Shown piece after piece: positions 1 through 11,600 of a stretch of 31,303 nucleotides of DNA. Made by a program: the position numbers and the translations under genes. The notes under the pieces were generated by a model. The model saw only the letters and a program-made list of their open reading frames with translations. It had not been told where the DNA came from and searched no databases. Numbering within the stretch: position 1 is the stretch's first letter; every line of letters begins with the position of its first letter. The DNA is from Pigoraptor vietnamica (Eukaryota > Opisthokonta > Filasterea): positions 9,181 to 40,483 of the forward strand of contig CALSCQ010002973.1 of the NCBI GenBank assembly GCA_943704525.1, written 5' to 3'.

Positions 1-2876
1 CTGTCCGGACTGCAGCACGTACGCGAGCGCGACCTGATACGTGGTGCTGGGCGCGAGGCCGACAAGGGTCGTCTTTGAAATCGAGACGTCCGTTCCGTTC
101 CAAGCCGCTTCGCCGTTGACGAGGATCTGGTACTGGATGACCGAGACCCCGGGAGTGGGCGGCGCCTGCGCCCACGACAGGCGGATCGTGCGCGCAGTCG
201 TCCCGCTCAGCGTCGGCAGCGGCGGCCGCTCTGCGAAAAAAAATAGGATATATGCATTAGGACGGCCCTATAGAACCAGCAGTCGGGCACAAGGCGATAC
301 ATACGCGGTAGAGTCTTTGCGACGACGGGGAAGCTCGTCGTCGCGCCGTATTCCGTCCGCACGCGCAGCACGATCGCGTACGTCGTCCCAGGCAGCAGAT
401 TGTTGATGACGGCGCTCGTCGCACTGCTCAACACCGTCATCACTTGAGTGCCGTTGACCTCGACAAAGCTGTCGAGCAGCGGCGCATCGATCGCCGGCGC
501 GTTCACAATCGGCCACGAGATGCCAATGGACGCGTCCGTCACACTCGCCACGGACAGAGTCGGCGGCGTCGGAAGACCTGCGTAATGCCACCATGAGCAA
601 CCGCTGGCAGTGTGGGTGCAGAGTTGCTGGACGTGCTGTTCGGAACCCACCGGACAGCGTCACCACTTGAATCGGAACCGAAGCATACGTAACATCCGCC
701 GTCACGGTAATCAAGACGGTGTACGTCGTCGAAGGCTTGAGTCCGGGCAGCGTCGCCGAGACCACTTCCCCGTTGGGCGTCGCCTTGACCTTCGGGACGC
801 CGTCGAGCAGAAGAGTGTGCTCAAGATTACCGACGGTCGACGTGAACGTAACGCGCAATGACGTAACTGTCGGCGTCACTTCGGAGATGCTGATGACGAC
901 CGCCACTGAGAGTTGGACGTATGTGGGTGTTAGGAATTGCAAGGGTTAGGCCTGGCTGCGGTTAAGGAAAGACAAAACACGGCCGCACATTCGACTCAGC
1001 CACTTACGAGTTGGCGTCGGTGTAGCGAGAGGCACGTTCGTTGGCAGGGATGAAATCGAAGTCGGCACGGCAGTCGGCGTCGTTACAGAGGACATTAGGG
1101 TTACGAGCGGCTGCGTTGTGCGCGCGATGTTGGTGCCGGCCACATCACGCACAAAGCCGTCGTCGATGACGAAATAGGTCGTCTCCGGCGAAGTCAGCGC
1201 CCGCGGGTCAGCCGCGCGGAGTGCGCTGACGTAGTCCGGGTTGAGCGAGAACGCAACCGCGTTCGTCACTAGAATCGACGAGGAGGTCGTCAGCGTGAAC
1301 GTTGCCGAGGGTGCGACGAACGGGCCGCCGAGAGTCATCGGGGCTGACGTGGACACGGCGTTGCCGGAAGAGGTGAGCAGGTGGATGCGAGTGAGTATCG
1401 CCGACGCCACCACAGGCTCATCGAAAGTGGCCGCGACGGTGAGTGTCGACAGGTCGAGCACGAGCGAAGTGAGGCGTGGGCGCACGTCGTCGACGTTGGC
1501 GTTTGAGTACTGTAGGCCCGTCGCATACGCGGGCATCGCCAAAGTCGCAACACCGTCCAGATCGCGCGCGAAGTCAGGGAACACAAGGAGCCGCTGCGTG
1601 CCGTAAAAGCTGAAGATCACGTGGAGCACATTGGCAAAGTATGGCGACGGCGACAGCGAAATCGTGCGCGCGACCGTGTCGACGGCGACGTCTCCCGCGA
1701 ACAGGTACAGAGTCGACTGCGCGTTCTCTGCGAACGCGAGTCCGGACGCATTCACCGAGCGGACGTCGATCGTTCCCGAGTAGCGGAGCACAATCTTTGC
1801 GGAGCCGACGTCGACGTCCCACGACATAACGCCAAGCGGGGCGTCGGTCCTCACGGCCATGGCGTCGCTGACGAGGATCTGTCCGGACTGCAGCACGTAC
1901 GCGAGCGCGACCTGATACGTGGTGCTGGGCGCGAGGCCGACAAGGGTCGTCTTTGAAATCGAGACGTCCGTTCCGTTCCAAGCCGCTTCGCCGTTGACGA
2001 GAATTTGGTACTGTATGACCGAGTCCCCGGGAGTGGGCGGCGCCTGCGCCCACGACAGGCGGATCGTGCGCGCAGTCGTCCCGCTCAGCGTCGGCAGCGG
2101 CGGTCGCTCTGCGACACAAGGAAAGTTAGAATACGGCTTCAGAGGCGCACAAGGGCATCAGCAGCACGTACGTTGCAGAGTCTTAACAATCACGGGGTCG
2201 CTTGTCGCCGAGCCATACGCAGTCCGCACGCGCAAGACAATCGCGTACGTCGTCCCGGGCAGCAGCTCAGGGACAACCGCGTCTGTCGCATCGTTTGCGA
2301 CCGTCATCACTTGCGTGCCGTTGACTTCCACGGCGCTGTCAAGGAGAGGCGCATCGATAGCGGGCGATTGCACGGACGGCAACTGGATATGGACGGACGA
2401 TTCCGTAACGCCCGTCACGACTGGAGTGCGGGGGGCTGCCGGTATGCCTGCGCACGCACAATGCATCCGCGAACGTAAGAGCGATGAAGGGACACGACCG
2501 CATCAAACAGCACTTTAACAGCACATGCAACTGTGGGGGATAGTACACAACATCAACAGAGGTTGTCACAACAGCGCACACAACATAGGTGGTCCAATGT
2601 CAATGTGGCCGTACACACCCGACAGCGTCGTGACATTCACGGGCTGTGTCAAGAATGGATTGGAGCCGACCATGACGCCGACGAAAATCGTGTGAGTGCT
2701 CGACGGCTTGAGTCCGGACAGCGTCGCAAAGACAGGCTCGCCGCCGGGCGTGGAGACAAGCTGGGAAGCGCCGTCCAGATACAGCGTGTGCTGCAAGTTG
2801 CCAACATTCGACGTGAACGACACGCGAATGGACGTAACGGCCGGGACAATCTCGAACAGGTTGATGCGGATATCCA
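1..2876 (-). repeat. Duplicated FN3 exon trio (b-c-a) at the left end
   Basis: Three consecutive exon types recur in the same order: b (2876-2619 and 905-651, LSGLKPSSTHTIFV or LPGLKPSTTYTVLI), c (2447-2172 and 577-305, ending LLPGTTYAIVLRVRT) and a (2108-1008 and 230-1). Positions 1-236 match 1879-2114 with only a handful of mismatches, at an offset of 1878 bp. All six exons begin in phase 1; five also end in phase 1, and the sixth is cut by the window edge. This is a tandem duplication of a three-exon block that continues past the window edge. Confidence 0.9.
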
Positions 2877-5800
2877 CTGCGCAGGGGCACAGAAGAGGGT
2901 ATTAGCGCCGTACAACCAGACGCACACGATCGAGGCAGCCACAACGACGACAGACGGAAGTACAATTGAGAAGACAAAAAACAAGCCCGAAATTTTCAGA
3001 CAGGCCAGTCTGTCCACATACTCTGCGTCGTGAACTCCGTTTCGCCGCCCACGGCCGATCCGCCCTCGCCGTCAACAATGATTTGAACGACGTAGGCCCT
3101 GCCGGCCTCCAGCCCCTTCAGCGTGGCGGACGTTGCGTCGGCTTTCAGTGTCTGGACAACCTCGCTGTCGAGCATAATCCGGTAGCCCGTGATGGGTCCG
3201 TTGGAGGGATCGGCAGGCTGCCAGGATAGAGTCGCGGAAGACGACGTGATGCCGGTGACGACGGCTTCCACCGCGGGCGGAATGGCTGGAGAACAGAACA
3301 GACGGTGCGGTGAAAAACGCGCCAGAGCGACAATAAATATTGCGGGGAAAAAAAAAAGGGAAAACAGTAATGAAGAGCGGAAAATGTTGCGCAAAAGGGC
3401 GAAGAGATGAAGAGGACTCAGAAACGAGAAACAGGTCCACTGACCGGCCCGTGTCCGGACAAGGAGCGGCGGACCCTGCGCCGCGCCCCATTCGGTGACG
3501 GCGCGAATCGAAATTGCGTACAGCCTGTACGGAAGCAAGTTCGGCACAAACGCGCGCGTGGCCCCAGGCGCCATGTCAATGGGCGCGATGGTGTCGTTGA
3601 GGAGGACGACATAGCTCACGTCGACGTTGAAGGGGTTCGGAATGGCTTCCCACTGCAGCGCAATCGTCGACGATGTGACGGTCGTGGCGGTCGGCGCGGC
3701 GGGCGCGATCGGGTCGCCTGCACGCGAGAATGCGTATGTGTCAACAAAATGAGGAAATAGAGGGGAACACAGAGACTAAGATTGTACAGACGCGCAGTTC
3801 GCGTGAGCCAAGAAGCTCCACCAGCAAGACAGTCAGGAAGACTTAGGTGCCCACCTGGCGACGTCTGAATTTCGACGGGCTCAGAGTCCATCGATCCGGC
3901 GTCGTTGGTCGAACGCACAACAATCGTGTAGAACGTGAACGGGAGAAGGCCGTCGACAGTGGCCGTTGTCGTGTCCCCAGGGACCTTCACCGCAATGTTC
4001 CCGTTGACGAGAATGTCAAACTCGCTCACAAACGAGTCGAAGGGAAGGATCCACGTGACCTCGATCGAATTCGCAAACGCGTTGTACCCCTGGATGGCCG
4101 CTTGCGTCGGCGCATCTGCGGGATGGACGTGGCGAAAGGGGATGTTAGAGGTGTCGGAACGGCTTATATCATAGACGCATGCAAATCGGAGGCGTTGGAG
4201 GTCGGACCAGTCTGAATAATAGACGTTTGTCCACAGGCTTCACGACAAGACAGGGTGAGGAGAGGTGCAGCTGTGAGTGCGCGAGGAATGTGCACACTTC
4301 ACGCACCCGGCAGCGTCAGGAACGACACTTGCGCGCTGGAATTCGAGCCCGCCAGCGTGAATGCCCGCAGATAAATGTTGTACTGCGTGTGCGGCGACAG
4401 GCCCGTCACGTTCACCGAATAGCCGGTTAGGGGGATGGTGTGGTCTGTGCTGACGACGACGAGGTCGTAGCGCGTGATGGGGGAGAGGGAATCGGTAATG
4501 GGAGCCCACTCGACAACCGCCATGCGCTGCCGCACGGACACAACGACAGGCGGCAGAGGAGCCGGTGGGAAGGCTGCGTGCGGCAAACGAAAATTCAAGT
4601 GGGTGAGAAGAGATAGCGAGAGCACCTCTTGACGCATACATGGCACGTGAAGCGGCATAAAAAAAGAAGGCATGCGAAAGGAGCACGTTTCCTTTGCGTG
4701 GAGACACAAACAATGCAAGCGCAACAGACGACCCACCGGTGCAGCCGTCCGATCCAAAGCCGCTGTTGAAGGTGAGGTACGGCTGCGGGCAAGTGCACGT
4801 GACAATCGAGGTCGCGTTGAGGCAGGCCGCTACTGCGTGGCATCCGCCGTTGTCGAACGCGCACAAATCGCACGGCGTCTGCGCGCCCCGATAAGAGCCG
4901 GACTGGACGCTGAACGACCCGCACGTCATGAGCGCAGAGACGCCGCTGAGGCGGCCACCCGCGAGCACTATGCGTCCGCGGAACTTGAACAACGCCGGCG
5001 CTTGGAGGGTGCCGGCCGGCTGAATCGTCAGCGTGAAGCTCGAAACCTGCGTCGTCGACGTAAACGCAACAGTTCCGTTGACGTACATCGAGCCGGTGCC
5101 GTCGGAACGGAAGCTGGTCGGTGTCGACTGCCACAGCAGGCCGCTCGAGGGAACGCAAAAGGCGCCGTTGTTGTTCATCACAATTGCCACCGAGAGGTTG
5201 CCGCCACTCACGGCGCCGCCCGCAAACGCGTCGGCACAGTCCGTCGCAAACGGCACTGCAGCGCCAGTGAGAGCCATTTCCCAGTGCGGCAGGCCACCAT
5301 TGTCGATGAGGAGCGTGCGCGACGTCGGGACGCCTCGCACTTCCGTGTAGACGGTGCCGGGGCCGCCGCCGCGCGTGGACTGATCGGAAGAGCCCTTGGC
5401 ACGCGCCGTCATGCGCCCACGGAACGCGGCGAGGCTGTCTGCGTAGACAGCCACGCGACCGCCGCCACCGCCTCCAGAGTACAGGTCGCCCGTGCCGCCG
5501 TTGGCAGATATCGTCCCGTTGCCAATTAACACGCCGCATTCGAGCCAGATGCTGCCGCCTGACGTCGCGCCGACCGCCGCAAAGAGCGGGCAAGCTGTGA
5601 CACGGTCCATTCCGTTCGCGCTGATCGTGCCGTCGACAGCGCACTGACCCGTCACGCGGAAGTGGATGGCACCGCCCGCCGCAACGCTGCACCCGGCTAC
5701 CTGGGGAACGTCTCGCGCGCTATATAGGGAGATAGGAATTTAAAGGGTCAGCAAAACGGACACAGTGCAAACCACAACACGGGATACTCACGAAACGCCG

Positions 5801-8588
5801 CTTCCAAAGGTGACCGGCGCCAGGAAGTTGCCGTAAGGAGCGCCCGGGAGCACCGTCACCGTCTGCGAGGAGTAAATGCCACCGTAGCCGCCGTGGCTGC
5901 TGCCTGCCATCGCGTACAAGTAGGACGGAATGACCGTCGGCGTGCCCGGACCACCCACGCGAGGCCCTTCGCCGTCGGCCGATATGTAGGAGTTGGCACC
6001 GACAACGAGAGAAGCGGTGTTGACCGTGACAGCCTGCGGGTTCGGATCGCCCGTCGAGTACCCGTTCGCGAAGATCAGGCGCCCGCCGGACACGACGCTC
6101 ACAGAGTCGAAGTTGAACGCGAACGATCCGCCGAGCGTGCCGTTGCGACCGTCAAAGGTGGCCGTTGCATTGGACACCGTGAGGGAGCCAACCGAAGAGA
6201 TCCGACCGTGGTTCTCGAACGACGTCCCACTCACGACCAACTGGCCCACATTGCCCAAGTTACCGAAGTTGACGAGGCGCGACGTAACGTTGAGCAGGCC
6301 GCCCGTTGCCACAAGGCGGCCGCGAGGCATGATGAAGATGGTCCACGCACCGGGCCAGCTCGTGCTCGGCGCCGTCAGCGAGTTGACGTTCAGCGACCCG
6401 CCGTCAATGTAGAGCGCGGTGGAGTAGATGCCCTCGGACGTGATAAGCGTGGATGGGGAGTACACGTCCGTGTCGCGCACAATCAGCGAGCCTCCGTTGC
6501 GAAGCACAATCTGGTCATAGCCCAAGACGCCGCCCGCGACGACGGCGCTCGCAGTGACGCGCGAGCCAACCACGAACGAAATGTCGGCGGGCGTGCGACC
6601 GCCACCGTCCACGATGAGCATGCTGTGAATGGCCCTCTCGTCCCGCAGGAAAATCGTGCCAGGTCCAGCATAGTTCGACCCAAACACGTTTCGCCCACCA
6701 TACGCGGTGATGGACCCCGAGAAGTCCATCGCGTTGAAGTGGACCGCAATGCGCCCGCCGCCGCCCGCCGAGTTCGCGTTGTACGATTCGCCGCCGTTCG
6801 CAGACAATCGCCCGGTGCCGGTCAGCTGGAACACGTTCAGAAGAAGCGACCCGCCCGACCCGCCGCTGCCCTGGTAGCACGAGTTAGACGTGTTGGCGGC
6901 GTCCGCTGAAATCCAGCCGTTCAGAACCATCGTTTGCGTGGAAAAGCTGAGAGCGCCGCCGCCCCGCCCCGCACAAGGTGCGTATCCGGGATACTGCAGA
7001 CCGCCCGAGCCGATAGACGTGGGCGTCTGCACGTTGCCATACGTGGGGCCTGGTGCGGTCGACGGGAACACAAGGTTGGCCGAGCCGTAACCACCGTGCG
7101 AAGCGCCGCCCACTTGGTTGTCGCGGCCGTCGCGGCTGGTGCCACTGCCGGGACCTGTGAGCCAGAAGCCTGCCAACGCGACGAGATGTGCACACGTGAG
7201 ATCCCTGCGCTTGGACAACACCGGACAGAAGGACGGTTCCACTCACCCTGTGCGTCGGCAGAGATGTGCCCGCCAGATTCGACCGTCACGGACGTCGCGC
7301 GAATTGTAACGAGCGCCCCCAAGTCCATGCGCTGTAGGGCCACTCCGTTGCCGATCGTCAGCGTCGCGTTCACGCTGACATACACAGAATCGAGATCGAA
7401 GGCAAACGTGCCGGCCGACGTGCTGTTACCCTCGAGGAACACGCGCACGTTCGGACAGAGGGTGAGCGAACGGAGCCCCAAAATGGGGCCGTACAGGTCC
7501 GTATCCGCGCAGAGTGTCAGGTCGCTGACGCCCGTGACGTTGCCGTAGACGGCCATGTTTCCGTTCAGCTGCAGGCTACCGAAGCCGACGAGTGTGCCGG
7601 CTAGCGTCATGGCGACCGTGTTCGGAAAATCGAACTGCCCAGCGAACACCCTCCCGCCAATAAGCAGGCGCGAATCAGGGCGCGAGCCAGTGAAATCGAC
7701 AACGCGCATGTCCAGCGTGTCGCCGGGCGCAATGCACAGGTGGCCAACGTTCGTCATGCGGATGTGAGAGGGTCGCGAAGGGTCGGACGCGTACGCGCAC
7801 GGATAGTTGAGCGGCGAGAGGGGAAGAATGGGCGCCACTTGGCGGTTGCCGTTGTCGACGTAGAGGGTGCCGCGGTCGTTGTTGAGGGACCGATCGAGCA
7901 CAAAGACGGTGCCCGGCCCTCCCGCGAACGGAGAGCGTGACAAGTAGGGGTCGCCGCCGCGCGACAAAAGTTGGCCGGTGAAGCCGCAGTCGGTGCAGTA
8001 CACGGCGAGGCGGCCACCAGCACCTGTTGGTGTGACACGTTCGTCAGAAAGCGCTCAAGATGAGCAATCAACAGGTGCGTCTGCGTGAAATGACGACACA
8101 CTGACGTGCACGAGATGACATGGGACTTACCGGCGCCGCCGTAGTAGGTCGCCGCTCCACCGTTGACACGGATCGTGCCGTTTCCTCGGAATGTCGCCGT
8201 GTCAATCCAAACCGACCCGCCACTGCACACGAGAAAGCTAAATAAGCATGCCCCAGCTGCCAGTGGTCGACAACTCACCAGCGTACAGCCTTTCAATCGT
8301 ACAGCAACTCACCTGGCACCTGCGGTTGAACAGCTCGGATCCGCGTTGCTGGCGTCCGCGGACACGGTGCCGTTGACGGTCATCGTCCCGCTCACAACAA
8401 TCTTGAGGGCGCCGCCGCCGTACGCTTGGCAAATGTCGCGCAGATCATTCGGATTGAGGCCGCCGCTCCCAAGCGTCGTCGGCTGATATGCATCGCCATA
8501 CGGATACCCCGGGAGTGCCGTGGAGCCCTGGCCAAAGTTGTCCGTGGACCCTGCAGAGTAGGGAGTAGTTCAGTTGGACTGCGCTATC

Positions 8589-8619
<31 letters not shown>

Positions 8620-11600
8620 CAAGAAAATAGCAGCAAACGTTTACGACACAGAGAGAGAGAGAAGACGTGCACAGGCAGGCCGTACCAAAGCCGCCGTGCC
8701 CGGCGCCTCCGTTCTGTTGGACGCGGCCAATGTTGCCGACCGAGGCTCCAGGGCCAAAGAAAGGCCACCCCTGCTTGTCCGCCGTGATGCGGCCGGTTGC
8801 GTCGACGACGACGGTCGACGCCTCCAGGGTCATGCCCTGCCCGGTGCTGCCGGATGTCGGGTTCGCGACGCTGATGCCGTTCGTGAGTTGGAGGGTGCCC
8901 CCCAAAACGCGCACGGTGTCCATCGCATAGTGGAAAGGCGCGACGTTGCCCGAACGGCCGTCCAGCGTCATCAGGGCGCCGCTGCAGACGGTCACCTGTT
9001 GCATTGTGGATATTGTGCCGTTCAGCTGAACGTACGACCCAGTGCCGCACGCCGTCAGGTCTTGGGTGCCGTTCACACGCCCCATCGCGAACAGTCGGCC
9101 CGTCCCGTCGACGCGAATCGCGCCCGACGTCACGAACAGCGCGCCGCTCGGCAACACGTAAAGGTCGAGGCCGGGCACCCATGCGGGGCCCGTCATCGAC
9201 ACGGTGCCGTCGACATAGATGACCCCCGTGAGATCCGGCGTCGAGACAGCGGTGAGGGCCATGTCGAGCAAGTCGTTCTTTGGAACGTAGACCACGCCGA
9301 GGCCGCGCAGGACGAGCTCGCGGAGGGCGTCCGGCCTGGTGCCCTGGACGACGGTGGACGAAACGACCGACGGGCGCGTCTGCGAAATGGGGCCCGTTTC
9401 GAGTCCGCCGTTGTCAATCACGATGCGGTCCATCGTCCCTTCGCCGCTGACGTCACGGAAGTAGACGGTGCCCGCCGCGGCGTTGGCGGCCGGCGGAATG
9501 GCGCCGTTCGACGTGTAATACGACCCTCCGTACGCAGTCACGTTACCCGTGAACGTCATCGTTTTGAAGTAGACGGCAATTCGACCGCCTGAGAAACACG
9601 GGACGGGAGTGGGTGAGCGAGCAACCGGAACAGTCATGCGCTTGCCGAGGCAATACGCGGATGCGAGAACTAATGGCTTCATCCACTGTGCAAAAATCAA
9701 GGCCCTCTCCTCCGTACCTCCGCCGCTTCCACCGTAGTACGTCCCCTGAGCACCGGCCGCAGTAATACGCCCGCCGCCAGCGAATCGGTCGAATTCGAGC
9801 CACAAAGAACCGCCGCTGAGAAAAGCCAGAAGCGAAAAAGGAAAAAAAAAAGAGAGGCGGCAATTTAGACAACTGGGCAATGCATCCCGAGGCAGTGACT
9901 CGGCTCTCACCTCGCGGCACCCATGATGCAGTTGGAATCGACCGTGATCGCATCCGCTGAAAGCCGCCCGTCGATCGTGGCGTCCGAAGCAATAATGTGA
10001 AGGGCGCCGCCGCCGCCGAACTGGCACCTCGCCGACAGAATGACATCAGGCGTGACGCCGCCGCTGCCCTGCGTCATTGGGCGGTACGCGTCGCCGTAGG
10101 GCGCCTGGAACGTCGCCGTCGGGACGCCGGCCCACGCCCACGCAGCGCCGAGGCCACCGTGCGCCAAACCGGGCTGCCCGCTTGTGGAGTACTGCGTCTT
10201 GTAACCCCCCGGACCTCCCTTGAGGTAACCCTGGCCGTGGGTGCCCATCAGCGCACCGGCCTCGACCACAAGAGATTGCGCGGTGAAGTTGACGGCGGTC
10301 AGTGGCTGTGTGGACGCGGGATCGCCGTTCGAAATGACGACCTCGGCGCCACGGCGGACCGTGAAGCTGTTGTAGAAAAATTGGAAGGCGTCTCCCTTGC
10401 TGCCGTTGCGGCCGTCGAAGGTCGCGAGGACTCCGCCGCATATGTCGACGTTGTCGCACTGCGGCATCGTTCCGTGGTTCTCGAACGTCCCGCACACGGA
10501 GACGGAGCCGGCGCACTGGATCACGCCGTAGTTGACTGTCGGGGCATTCATGCGGAGCGGGGTGCGACCGGCCACACGGATGGCGCCGCTGGGAAAGACA
10601 AACGCCGACATGTTCGCGTTCCATGTCGTGTCTGTGACCTGCACTTCTCCTTGCACAAAGAGCGTCGTGCTGGCGTCGAACGTCGCACTCTCCAATTGTT
10701 GAAGCACTAGCGTCTGCTGCGCGGGGACGAGCGGCTGTCCACCGTTGCGCACGATCAGCGTGTGGAAGCGTTGGCCCACGAGCGGCAGCGGCGTGCACGC
10801 CTTCGCACGCGGGTCGAGCGTCGGGAACGGCGCAGCGACGAGCCCGCCATTGTCGATCGTCAGCGTCCCAATGTCCTCAGACGACGACTGGAGATAGACT
10901 GTTCCGGCACCCGCGGCGTTGCTCCGCGAGCCGTATGCACCCATGCCACCGTACGCGGTTATCATCCCCGTGAATTCGGACATCCTGATGTAGTAGACGG
11001 CAATTCGCCCGCCGCCACCACCACCGCCGTAGTAAGTGGCACCGCCGCCGTTCACGGAGATGGATCCGTTCCCCACGAGCTCGTTGACGTTGATCCAGAG
11101 CGAGCCGCCGCTACAAACGAAAAATGTGATTGCATTAGCCAAACACGCACAGTGAAACCCGGCCAGCCGTGTGGGAAATGGGCAGCACACGCAAATCGAA
11201 CTGCACGGGATGGTGAAACTTGCCTTCCGCCCTGCATCACGCAGTTCCCGCTGTTGTACGGATTCCCGCCATCCGCAGACAGGAACCCGCGCAAATCGAA
11301 TGTCGTCCGCACGGTGAGCTTGAGCGCGCCGCCACCCGCGCCACTGCACGCGTCCGCCCTGTCGTTCAGAGAGCCCGTCCCGAGTGACGTCGGCTGGAAC
11401 GGGTCGCCGTACGTCGCGCCGGGCGGGCTGGGGTCCTTGTTGTAGTACCAATCCTGCGAGCCGTAACCGCCGTGCGAAGGGCCTTGCTGGTACGAATTCC
11501 GCGACGGCGTAGGCGAACCGGGGCCGCCCGAGAAGTAACCCTGCTTGTCGAGCGACAGCCGCGCATTGCCGCCGATGGTCAGCGCGCCGACATCGAGCGT

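Noticed and set aside
4672-9592. Long plus-strand open frames (285, 338 and 388 codons) opposite the giant gene
   Set aside because: They are rich in Arg, Ala and His, have no domain or leader, cross the introns of the opposite strand, and are what GC-biased third positions create antisense to a real coding region.
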